64,000 bases of DNA from Molanna angustata. Its lineage: Eukaryota; Arthropoda; Insecta; Trichoptera; Molannidae. The stretch's first letter is position 1. Each line of letters opens with the position of its first letter. Under the pieces are notes generated by a model, which was not told where the DNA came from, did not search any database, and saw only the letters and a list, made by a program, of their open reading frames with translations. Shown piece after piece: positions 31,501 through 41,039 of the stretch. Made by a program: the position numbers and the translations under genes. The stretch spans positions 22,407,914 to 22,471,913 of the forward strand of contig OY754967.1 in NCBI GenBank assembly GCA_963576475.1. Reading direction: 5' to 3'.

Positions 31501-32539
31501 TTATAACTCGCCACTTGCGCAGGGTGTAAGGAAGTGTTTAATATTATTATAATGAGAGGATGATTTTTTAAGTAAATTATATTTTTAGTGTACCTGACGT
31601 AAATTTTATTTTTAGTATTCCTGAAATAAATTTAATTTTTAGTATTCCTGATGTAAATTATATATTTGATAAGTAATGGATAAGTATACATTTATTTCAA
31701 AATAATGTCAACAACCCTTACCTACTTTCTAAATAAATGTGGAATATTTTTCATAAATTAATTTTTATGATTATACAATTCATTATTTTCATGGAAATGA
31801 ATTCGAGCCACATACACAAATTGTCACAATCATTTGATTGTTTTTAATTGTATTGATTTTTAAAAAAACCTTATTTTAAATAGAGAAATAACTGATAAAA
31901 GCAATAAGTTAATGAATCCAATATACTTGTCATTTTGACCAAATTATTTAGCATATCTATTTCGATTAAAACATTCATTCATTCATACCATCACGGCATA
32001 TCCCACAATGTGGGGTAACCAGCGAAAGGTGTCCGGGTGTGCATTGCCTTATAAAAGGGAGAACAACACATCTATGTATACCCACACATCAGTCTCGTTT
32101 CACCAAAAAAGGCACTACATTCAGAATGGGTGGTGAACCTCATTGCTGAACTATGTGAGATGTTATTGTTGCCTGTTGTATTTTCGATAACCCGGCTCTC
32201 CCGGGACACTCGAAAAGAATGGAAGCACTATTCTAAGCCGGTGCCTCGATTAAAACCTTTATTTTAATTTCCAGGTGTTCATCGGAGGATGGAAAAATTC
32301 CAAGAGCGTCATAAGACGCAACAGGGAGAAACCAGACAAAGTAGAAGTGGAGACCGCAGATATCCTCAACGGCGATGAGTTCAGATCCTTCTGGGTAAGG
32401 TGGAGTGATGGCGTCATCATGGCCGGTAGGGAGGGTGAAGCAGCTGCCTTCATCTCCTGGGAAGACCCTGAACCTTTCCCCATCACACACGTGGGAGTCT
32501 GCACTGGATGGGGAGCCAATGGTACATGGATTATCGAAG
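28572..32539 (+). CDS. FAMeT domain 1 (exons 28572-28708 and 32275-32539)
   Basis: The first exon begins mid-codon and reads 'VATEDNLQYTFYPVSAGS', then 'FKVRAANDAHVALTSGP'. The second reads 'VFIGGWKNSKSVIRRNREKP' and ends with the 'GVCTGWGANGTWIIEG' block typical of the family. The joining phase is 0 (GAG|GTG). The 3.6-kb intron between them holds transposon fragments right up to the acceptor 'ttttaatttccag'. Confidence 0.85.
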
Positions 32540-35500
32540 GTTTGTCCTCTAACAATGAAACATTAAAATGTACCCAAATGCTTGTATCTCGATAATTTAC
32601 CTATTACTTAGACATCTCACAATGCTTCAATACATTGAATCTTAAATTCGTATTCACAAATATAACTTTAATATCCATCACCTTCAATGAGTAGTATTTA
32701 AATTCTTATTAGAATAGTAATACTATGCAGTAGTTTTTATTAAAAAAATGTAATTTAATATTGTGCACTCAAGTAATTTCCATATTATTTTCCACACTAT
32801 TTTTCGCTTCTCATATCACTTTGTAGACCGCGAAGAAATTGCGACAGATGATAGTCTCCAATACAAATTCACCCCGGTTCTGTCCGGAGATTTGGAGTTT
32901 GAGTTTAGAGGACCCTCCAACTGCCACGTGTCTCTCACAATGGATCGTGCAGAAACTGATCCCATGTACGAGGTGATTCTCGGCGGTTGGGACAATACCA
33001 AGTCTGTCATCAGGCACAGGAGACAGAAACCTGACAAGGTACAAAACAAGCCATACATCATTGCTATCAAATGAAATATACCGTCGTTTGGCATTGGAGT
33101 AATTTGGCATAATGTTATTGCTCAAGGTTGTCGCTGACACAGCTGGTATCGTCAGTTCCGGAGAGCACAGAAAGTTTGTGGTCCAATGGAAGGCCGGAAG
33201 GATTATCGTCAGAACCGGCACTGGATCCGGTCCAGTAATATTAGACTGGACAGATGAAACTCCTTTCCCAATTACACACTTCGGTATTCGAACAGCCTGG
33301 GGTGCGTCTGGAATCTGGAAAATTCCTGTTAGGAATGGTCAAAATAGAGGTTAGAATATCCATATAATTGGTATATTCACGGCAGCACATAATTAACTGG
33401 GTATTGTTTGAATGTTGTATTAGTCTAACATACATAATGTGTTGTTTTCTAAATTTATCATTTTTCATTTTCGTGTTAGACGAAGGAGTAAATTGTAAGA
33501 CAAATAATATCTATATCATCACGCTCTATTTCAAAGAGATGGTCGATTTTGTGCAAATTGTTATAATTTTATTAATAAACATTAGACTGCATGCTAAAAA
33601 GGTGTTTTTTTTAATGCATGATTATACTATTTTGTTACTAGACTCTGAAGCGGAATTTGCATACAAATTAGTGTTTAAGAGAGAGGTTAGTACCTAATCG
33701 AATACACAACAGCGTATATTGTATTGTACCTCTTAGAAATAAATTATCTTCGTGATGTTTTAAGTAATTTAAGCTATTGAATTTAAATAGTCTTCTATTG
33801 ATTTTGAACATATGTAACAATACTCTCGAATACCATTATCTCTTTATACGACACTGATAAGAGTCAAGAATCTTAAAGAACAAAATGCATAACAATTAAG
33901 ATTCAACATGTGTAAAAAAACAGTTAATTATATTACAAAATATATGGACGATTATACCTACACTATTTTTTTACATCCTCAGTAAACATGTATACACGTC
34001 TCGAGTATTTTGATAACTCTGCAACCATATAGCGTTATTGAAAAGAAACGTTTGAAAAAGCGATATGTTAGAGATGCATAATAATATGAAGTATTCACGT
34101 ATTTTATCACAAGAAAATCATAAAAATAATCAACGGAATAGTTTAATATTATAAATAAATCTTTTCGATGATAATTTTTTTTTCCACAAAACAGACTAAT
34201 AAAAATAGTAGTACCTATGTATGTCATAGGTACTACCATTTATTCTGTTTTGTGGAAGTCTTATGCAATATTTAAAATTACGAGAAGCCGCATGGAGAAA
34301 AAAATATTTTATGTTAGGGATACAATAATTCAACAAAAGTGTACTTACCTACATGAAATCTAAAGGAATTTAGGTAAATAATTTTTTTTTGCTTGCTTTA
34401 TCTTCTTTACCATTTATTATGTACTTACATGTTTCTTTATATAATTATTACAACACAATTTTGTTTTTGTATTGTGTCAATCATAGTAAATTAGTTGTGT
34501 AAAATAGAAATACATCAGTAAAATTATTCGAAATCACGAGAAAAATAAATAAAGAAATCGGTAAAACGGAAAGGATAATGTGATTTATTTTTCAATAGGA
34601 TAAAAAGTATAATTTCTTCTTTTCTTATAATATATATTAAATTTATAATGAAGGTACATAATCAAATATAACTGGGTCCCGATTCCCGGACAATTTACCA
34701 TAGCCGATTGACCGTGGACAATTTACCGAACGCCCTTTTTACCGTGAGGACAATTTACCGTGGGAACAATTTACCGTATGGACAGTTGACCGTCGGGACA
34801 ATTTACCGTACGGACAGTTGACCGTCGGGACAATTTACCGTACGGACAATTGACCGTGAGGACAATTTATCGTATGGACAATTCACCGTGCGGAAACTAT
34901 TTTTAGTATCAGAAAAAAATCTTTTTCTTTTTTCGTTTGAGTCAAATTAATTGCGTGAGTAAAAAAATAATCGTTTATGGCGATGGACCGATTGCCTATT
35001 TTTTTTTATTTCAAAATACTACGAGAAATCCAATATGTCAACAGTGATTAAAACGAAATTTCACAAAATAAGCGGTTATAATGTAGTTGTTATTTACTAC
35101 ATTTTGAGAATTCAGAAGACGTCTGTGTTTAAACTCCTTCTTGTTCTTTTTTTGATTTTTCGAGATGGATATCGATTTATACTAATTAGAAGGTGTAGAT
35201 TTCAAAATTATTGCTAGTTTTCTTTTGAAATTATGAGAACCCAATATGACGGCCGTGATTTAAACATGAGTTTTTCATAATGAATGATTATGTTGGGTTT
35301 ATCGAGTTTTTGTTTTCTACATTTTGAGAATTAAGAAAACGTCTATTCTTAAACTTTTTGCTGTCGTTTTTTGATTTTTCAAGATCATCATTTCAAAAGA
35401 AAACAAAGAAGTTTGAATATTTTCGAAATCTACACCTTCTAATTAGTATAAATCGATAACCATCTCGAAAAATCAAAAAAGAACAAGAAGTTTAAGAACA

Positions 35501-38187
35501 GACGTCTTCTTAATTCTCAAAATGTAGTAAATTTTAACTACATAATAACCGCTTATTTTGTAAAATTTCGTTTTAATCACTGTCGACATATTGGATTTCT
35601 CGTAGTATTTTGAAATAAAAAAAATTAGGCAATCGCTCCGTCGCCATGAACGAACATTATTTTACTCACGCAATTTATTTAACTCAAACGAAAAAGGAAA
35701 AAGATTTTTTTCTGATACTAAAAATAATTTCCGCACGGTGAATTGTCCATACGGTCAATTGTCCATACGATAAATTGTCCTCACGGTCAATTGTCCGTAC
35801 GGTAAATTGTCCCGACGGTCAACTGTCCATACGGTAAATTGTCCCCACTGTAAATTGTCCTCACGGTAAATTGTCCATACGGTAAAAAGGGCATACGGTA
35901 AATTGTCCACGGTCAATTGTCCGGACACGCTGGGTCCCTACAAGAATACGCGTATGTACCGATCAATTTACCAATAGTGGAAAAATTGTAGGTATTATGA
36001 ATAGAAATGCAAATATTGTCACTTTGATTCAGATATTTTTGTTATCATTACTTACTGATGGGTCCGAAGTTCAATAAATTTTTGATGACATCACATGTTT
36101 TTCACAATTCAATCTGTTGTTATTTTAAAAGTACGTATTTATTCTTACCTATATGCACCCACAACATATTAATACCTACATATTCTACTCGATGTTGAGA
36201 TAATACAATCGGAAAATGACAAAAAATGAAAACACTTTTTTTCTTCTCTTAAACTCATTTTAACACTAAATAAATCACAATTTTCTCATAGTTTATTATA
36301 AGCACTGCTTCTATTGAAATACTTAAATGGCTTAATTTAATTGCCTCTTGAAAAACGCTTAACTTTAACATTCAATCGTATTCTTGTCTTGCTCAGATAC
36401 TTCACGGTTTAAGTGTGTTTTTAATTTTTAATATTTGAGCATATTTTGCGTATAGTTGTCGCCAAATAACTTGAACTTTTAGCCGATAAAGGGGGCGATT
36501 TGCACGTAAACCAACGAAGCAAATAGACACAAATTTGCGCTCTGCGCAACCGGAAGCTCGTTCAAGATGTTTGGCGAATATTATACATATTTTCATTCAA
36601 AATCCATGTTAATAATAATTCATCGACCAAAGCAATTTTAACTTTATTTAAATCCACACTAACTTTTAAAGTCAATAATGCTTTTCATCTCTCGAATTTT
36701 CTTTCATATCTACAAACTGTCATGGCATAACAATCCATTTTGTAGAGAACCAATCTCAACATTTTGTTTTCCCTAATACAAAGTACAGATATACCTTTAT
36801 AGATATTATATTATTTCATCTAATCTTGAGCCGATCCTTTCATAATACATGACTCAATATTTAGTGTTAAAAAACGTAAACCAAGTATGATAATTATGTA
36901 AAGATGCAGAATACGATTGATATCAAAGTATCTGGGTACATTTTTTTACGCATTTGATTGAAAGTTTTTTATGTTTTTGTTGGGACAAATAAGAAGTAGT
37001 TGTATTGTTTTATAGTGCCTCCTTCAATGGGTGCCCCAGCAGCACTGACAGCTGGTGGTCCAGGTATGGGCGGTGGATGTTGGGTGGATGCTCGCGGTGG
37101 ACAAGTGCCTCCAGGTGCAGTTGCTGGTGGAGAAGATGTTGGTGGTGAGATCCAATATGTAGCCAGAGCACATCACGAAGGAGCCCTCATTCCCGGAAAA
37201 CTGGTGCAGTCACATGGTGTCTGCTATGTCGCATGGGGAGGCGGAGAACACGGAAAGGAAGAATATCAGGTATTGAATCAAATAAATCAAAACATTATGT
37301 CTTTAATAGCATGACAGAGAGCAGTTTAGTATTCAAAATTTCTTTGAGTTTAAGACTTTATATACCTACTGAATATAGATGTTTTTTTTTTAGCAAAATT
37401 GAATATTCAATATGTAGGAAGGGAAAAACACAAATAGATTAAAAATAAAATTATATCTAAGAAATATATTACATTGTTGTCAATAGGTGGTTCAGTGGGT
37501 TGGGTATATGACTTCTGAGCGAAAGGTCCCGGGCTCGATTCCCGGTGGAGACATATGGCGGTATCTACTAAACATTGTCAGTGCTTAAGTACACAGAAAT
37601 GTATGGAATTTGTCATGCTAAGCATTGAGTAAATATTTAGTACGTTTTATAAAGTCGGTCCATAATAATTGTTTAATTGTGTTTTTAGTCTCGATCGCGG
37701 TGACGATTAATATCTTATGTCTCCAGAATGCATATTAAATTAATATTTGACATAGTACATGTTAATTACCCGTGAAGCAATATTAAATAAATATATAAAT
37801 ACTATCGACTCTCAATTACTACTAATTTACACATATGATATGAAAAAAATATATATTTCACCATAATCTGTAGAAGAGTATATTGAACATCTTGGAATTT
37901 ATGGCCAAAGTATTGTTTATAAGTATTACAATTTATTTTTGAATATATTTTTGTAGATCCTGTGCGACTGTCCTTCCAACTGGGTGCCAACAAGTGGTGC
38001 TGCTATTCCAAGTGGAGCTTTACCTGGTGGAGAGTCTGAAGATGGTGAACCCCTGTTTGTGGGACGTGCAAGACACGAGGGAACCCTCACTGTCGGCAAG
38101 GTCCAAGGCTCACATGGTGTTTGCTACATCTCCTACGGCGGAGAAGAACTTGGATTCCAAGACTATGAAGTTCTTGTCCAGATGTAA
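28572..38187 (+). CDS. FAMeT-FAMeT-DM9-DM9 domain protein (5' exon missing)
   Basis: Six exons: 28572-28708, 32275-32539, 32827-33038, 33127-33349, 37016-37269, 37957-38187, totalling 1322 nt (about 440 residues). Phases agree at all five junctions and all introns are GT-AG. Exons 1-2 form one FAMeT (farnesoic acid O-methyltransferase family) domain, exons 3-4 a second, and exons 5 and 6 one DM9 repeat each. Despite the family name, no SAM-binding motif is seen. Enzymatic action should not be assumed; DM9 domains are associated with lectin-like binding. No signal peptide can be judged because the N-terminus is absent. Introns carry a LINE stub, a foldback element and a SINE. Confidence 0.85.
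29002..29044 (-). mobile_element. SINE family B 3' tail
   Basis: 'aatatgtccttgataaacaa' and 'gtacatatacatcttcctac' match the 3' ends of the copies at 16173 and 46771. The rest is lost. Confidence 0.5.
29490..29690 (-). repeat. Dispersed repeat family 4, inverted copy
   Basis: The minus strand matches 40860-41035 through 'gagctctaactggtcgg', 'aatcgat' and 'ccagtaggtac'. It lies in the first FAMeT intron. Confidence 0.55.
29925..30100 (+). repeat. Dispersed repeat family 6 copy with local hairpin
   Basis: Matches 19060-19175 ('ctttgttgctgtgatttt', 'gttacgtgtttatcttt'). Directly after it, 'gagcctacttctatac' is followed by its inverse 'gtatagaagtaggctc' and a further direct repeat of that inverse (30026-30090). 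Confidence 0.55.
30370..30962 (-). pseudogene. LINE ORF2 3'-terminal fragment
   Basis: Minus strand from about 30962: 'KARLIRALIFPMFLYGVETW', then 'FEMWCWRRMLRIPWTARRTN', 'SILDELRIEDRLS', 'LEKLVVMGSVEGRRSRGRSP' and 'RWSDL'. This is the C-terminal region downstream of the RT catalytic core of a LINE. At least one stop interrupts the upstream part, and 5' truncation removed the catalytic motifs. It lies in a FAMeT intron, antisense to the gene. Confidence 0.85.
30985..31100. mobile_element. Short palindromic MITE
   Basis: 116 bp with inverted arms of about 45 bp: 'gcctaattgtctacgtgtca' on the left, 'agacacgtagactaggc' on the right, and inner 'gatggaaaagaaaagaaaac' against 'ttttcttttctttacttttc'. 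The loop is about 20 bp. It starts 23 bp from the 5' end of the LINE fragment. Confidence 0.65.
31506..31552 (+). mobile_element. SINE family C 3' tail
   Basis: 'aactcgccacttgcgcaggg' and 'tgtaaggaagtgttta' followed by (ATT)-rich DNA. Only the 3' end remains. Confidence 0.55.
31970..32274 (+). repeat. Dispersed repeat reaching the FAMeT exon-2 splice acceptor
   Basis: The segment 'ggtaaccagcgaaaggtgtc' to 'attgccttataaaaggga' is matched on the opposite strand at 39905-39965 ('ttttataaggtattgcacac', 'cgctggttacca'). The stretch from 32060 to the acceptor is GC-richer than other introns and contains 'gataacccggctctcccggg'. The whole may be one element whose end supplies or adjoins the branch region. 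Confidence 0.4.
32827..33349 (+). CDS. FAMeT domain 2 (exons 32827-33038 and 33127-33349)
   Basis: 'ATDDSLQYKFTPVLSGDLEF' mirrors domain 1, followed by 'VILGGWDNTKSVIRHRRQKP' and 'VVADTAGIVSSGEHRKFVVQ', ending 'FGIRTAWGASGIWKIPV'. The intron present in domain 1 after '..MIE' is absent here. A different 88-bp intron falls later, so the duplicated domains do not share intron positions. Confidence 0.85.
33352..34670. other. FAMeT intron 4, first part, nothing recognised
   Basis: AT-rich intron DNA before the foldback element. ORFs of 60-110 codons are motif-free. A small hairpin lies at 34205-34240 ('agtagtacctatg' against 'cataggtactac'). Confidence 0.5.
34672..34680. repeat. 9-bp target duplication, left of foldback element
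   Basis: 'ctgggtccc', repeated exactly at 35930-35938. Confidence 0.75.
34681..35929. mobile_element. Foldback element with tandem-repeat arms
   Basis: 1249 bp. The outer 200 bp of each arm are about ten 16-bp tandem units of the type 'ggacaatttaccgtac' alternating with 'ggacagttgaccgtcg' (left 34684-34895, right 35735-35925). Inner arms (about 34896-35230 and 35385-35734) are also inverted copies. The central 150 bp is a third, diverged copy of the inner arm in direct orientation to the left arm. The 9-bp flanking duplication proves insertion. No ORF. The architecture resembles Drosophila FB-type or Mutator-type foldbacks; superfamily not established. It lies in FAMeT intron 4. Confidence 0.85.
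35930..35938. repeat. 9-bp target duplication, right of foldback element
   Basis: 'ctgggtccc', identical to 34672-34680. Confidence 0.75.
36440..36600 (-). repeat. Dispersed repeat family 5, long copy
   Basis: The minus strand contains 'cttgaacgagcttccggttg', then 'ctatttgcttcgttggttta' and 'aagttatttggcgacaacta'. The short copy is at 18425-18535. Confidence 0.6.
37016..37269 (+). CDS. DM9 repeat 1 of the FAMeT/DM9 protein
   Basis: Gly-rich lead-in 'ALTAGGPGMGGGCWVDARGG', then the DM9 signature 'PPGAVAGGEDVGGEIQYVAR' and 'HHEGALIPGKLVQSHGVCYV'. The acceptor is 'gttttatag' at about 37007-37015 and the donor CAG|gtattg. Phase continues from the codon split after 33349. Confidence 0.85.
37484..37756 (+). 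mobile_element. tRNA-derived SINE, family A (long form)
   Basis: 'ggtggttcagtgggttgggt' (A box) and 'cccgggctcgattcccggtg' (B box). It ends 'taatatttgacatagta'. About 80 bp longer than other copies, with an extra block around 37560-37640. It lies in the intron between the two DM9 exons. Confidence 0.75.
37957..38187 (+). CDS. DM9 repeat 2 and C-terminus of the FAMeT/DM9 protein
   Basis: 'IPSGALPGGESEDGEPLFVG', 'RARHEGTLTVGKVQGSHGVC' and the closing 'YEVLVQM', then TAA at 38185-38187. A second complete DM9 unit directly follows the first at the protein level. Confidence 0.88.
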   Translation: MLCDCPSNWVPTSGAAIPSGALPGGESEDGEPLFVGRARHEGTLTVGKVQGSHGVCYISYGGEELGFQDYEVLVQM

Positions 38188-38973
38188 ACGTACTGCGATG
38201 TTCTATGGCATTGATTGACCATCAGCTCTTTAACAAATATTTATGTTTCCAATGAATGTGATAAATAATTCTCAAATATTCGCGCGAATTAGATTAAACA
38301 TTGATGCAGTGAAATATGGTTTCTAAAAAATATTGTTTTTTTGATTTATTTGTCACAAATATTAACCGTATTATTCATAAAATATATAAAACATATATTT
38401 ATTCTTTTTCTAATGGTAATAATTTTTGGAGTCGGAAGTAAATTATTATTAATTTTAGGTCATTTTATTTTCAAGATCCAATGCCATGTCATCATTTCAC
38501 CTTTCAAAGCATTTTTTTTGTGCTTTTTGTAGTCATTTAAGTTTTATCGAAAGGATAAGCTAATTTAAGAAAAAATATGAAATATTGATATTTTATTACT
38601 TTGATAAAGTCACTCAACGATACCTAAAATTATTTTCTTTATGATGCACACAATTTAATTTCTTCAATACTTATTTTCGTTATTCAAAACTAAATATAAT
38701 ACATTCATTAAAAAATGAGTACGTTTTTCTTTAATTTGTGCTAATTAGTTGAGCACTATTCACATTTAGAGATCTTTAATATAGCACCAAAAAAATATTT
38801 TCAATATTATTGTTAGCTTTTAGGTGTGATTTGTTTGTGTGAATTGTAATAGATAAAAAAAAGTACTAAAGGTACCTAATTAAAAATAAAATTGATACAC
38901 GTATGTATATGAAAAATGTTATTAAGGTGCCTTATAAATTCACCATAATGCCAGTTCTCTTCATTTGAGGATC

Positions 38974-38979
38974 AATAAA
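38974..38979 (+). terminator. Candidate poly(A) signal of FAMeT gene
   Basis: AATAAA about 790 bp after the stop. Others occur nearby, so the choice is uncertain. Confidence 0.35.
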
Positions 38980-39271
38980 AATGATAATAAATATACTAAA
39001 ATATATTTTTGTTAGATCTTAAAATATGATTTATATAAGACTGTTAAATTTGGCTTGGCTCCAATTCATTACTATATTGCATTTTATAAAAATATTTTAT
39101 TATGTGTACGAATAAATAATGTATTTTTTATTAAAATGTAATGTTATTTTTTATTTTTGCTTATACGTATTCATGAACGTACATTGTTGTGCATGCAAAT
39201 AAAATTGATTAATACGTGCTATTTTGGTTTTATTTATCGAATCTATAGGTACCTACCATAGGTTTTCATGT

Positions 39272-40640
39272 AATATACTAGATGTCGTAGTTAGCAAATT
39301 TTGTATGAATTGAAGTGAGTCATTTTTCTGCGGGACTTTTGACGTTTGGTTGGCAGAAAACATTGTTTTTGTACAGAGAATAACGACTTATATGAATAGT
39401 TTTCGGATTTATTTGTCGAAAAAAACTAGTTTGTACATCAAAGTTATAAAAAACAGTTATCTAGGAAGTTTTCAAAAATATTAGGCTAAAATAATGGGCA
39501 GTTTACAGTGTAATTATTGATATATTAACATTTTAGTAATGTCTAGGATCATTAAGAATTTCAGTGATTTTGTATTCAATAATCTCAATTACGGTTTGTT
39601 ATATTTTAATTTAGCCTTACCAATATTTTCTTTATTAACTTTATAATAGTATAAGTAGCGTAATATTACGAATATACATCGAGTAGCTACGCAAAAATCA
39701 GATAAAGGATTAAGCGATTTGTATGTCACAGATTTTTCCTTTGGAAGCCCCTTCCTGCATTCCTTTCTAAATAATTTTTAGTTTTTACCCGTTTTACATA
39801 TCTCATTTGTTAATAGAAACATTCTAAGTGATTTAATTTATTTAGATTGAATTTTTAAAAGTGAGTGAATAGGTATATGCTTTGTAGTAATTATGCTTTG
39901 TAGGTGCTTCCTTTTATAAGGTATTGCACACCCGTCGCTGGTTACCATTTGTGATGGTATGTATGTACTTATTTAAATATTGTGCTCTGAAACGAAACAA
40001 CAACTGTTGTTTCTTGACATCCCAAGAAACGACAATTAAATCCTAGTTAATCAGTTTAATTATGAATTAATATTAAAATTATTTCTTCTTAACTTAACCT
40101 ATATCTATTTTATTTCATATTTTTCAATTTCAAAATACCAAAATGATTACCTGTGCATTTGTATATTATCTCCGTTATTGTGTCTGTCGATAAGTACATC
40201 CAGACAGAACATGAAACGGGCACTTTAAATAAAAGACAATATCACGCACCAAAATAAACTATTACTATGAATATCGAACGTAAATAATCTAAAATATCGC
40301 TACTAAAAAAATATCGTATATAACTTTATTTATTAAACTTTAAAAGTTTCAAAGTTTGCTTTCACACAAAAAAGAAACTTCACACATTTTACAAAAAAGT
40401 GATATAAATTAACACAAAAAAAAACAAACAAATTAATGAAAACAATAAATAATATCCTTTATTTGATAAATATGTCCACTTTTACTAAATAAAAATCACC
40501 AATTCGAAATATTATTGAAAAAAACGGAAAAGTTATGGAAAAATGTATGAAAAACTACAATTTATTGCCAGCCAAGAAATAAAGCACGCGAAAATTTTAA
40601 ACTCACTTTAATTATCAGGTACGCCGTCTAGGTATATAAT
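39272..40640. mobile_element. Non-autonomous TIR DNA transposon, family 1 copy B
   Basis: The first 200 bp match 38-240 closely ('taatatactagatgtcgtag', 'gacgtttggttggcag', 'gaataacgactta'). The right end (about 40560-40640), read inverted, gives 'attatatacctagacggcgt' and 'cttggctggcaataa', a diverged inverted copy of the left end. About 1.37 kb, no transposase ORF. The piece at 39905-39965 belongs to another repeat shared with 31980-32045. Confidence 0.6.
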
Positions 40641-40660
40641 ATATTTTATGTCTATGGTAC

Positions 40661-40740
40661 CTACCTACATCTATAGGTACCTACCTACATCTATAGGTAC
40701 CTACCTACATCTATAGGTACTTACCTACATCTATAGGTAA
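40661..40740. repeat. 20-bp minisatellite, four units
   Basis: Four units of 'ctacctacatctataggtac', the last with one change. It is a clean expansion of the 'taggtacctacc' string that pervades this genome. Confidence 0.92.
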
Positions 40741-40779
40741 AAAAAATAAGGACACACTTTTCAATGTTATCTTCACGTT

Positions 40780-41035
40780 GAAATGAAGAATAGAACAAAC
40801 AAATTCAAATACAGAACAAACATAATCTATTGTGAAACGATGGCGATGTAAATGGTACTTACATTATGTTTGTATAAAATTCAAAATTGGTTAATTGAAT
40901 CAAAATATCAAATGAATCAGGCTGGAACCAGTTTTTACATACATTGTTATCGGGAAAGTTTCGGAGCTCTAACTGGTCGGTAAGTTATTTAAAAATCAAT
41001 TGTAAAATTCCAGTATAGACAGACATGTGATGTTT
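40780..41035 (+). repeat. Dispersed repeat family 4, copy 3
   Basis: Same order of blocks as 16500-16865: 'caaattcaaatacagaacaa', 'tattgtgaaac', 'aatgaatcaggctgg', 'ggagctctaactggtcggta' and 'aattccagtatagacagaca'. Confidence 0.6.
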
Positions 41036-41039
41036 AATA

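Noticed and set aside
32233..32555. Minus-strand ORFs over FAMeT exon 2
   Set aside because: Shadows of a conserved plus-strand exon; the plus frame has the FAMeT motifs and splice sites.
34684..34895. CRISPR-like array
   Set aside because: The 16-bp units are contiguous with no unique spacers, occur inverted in the other arm, and lie in a eukaryotic intron inside a transposon.
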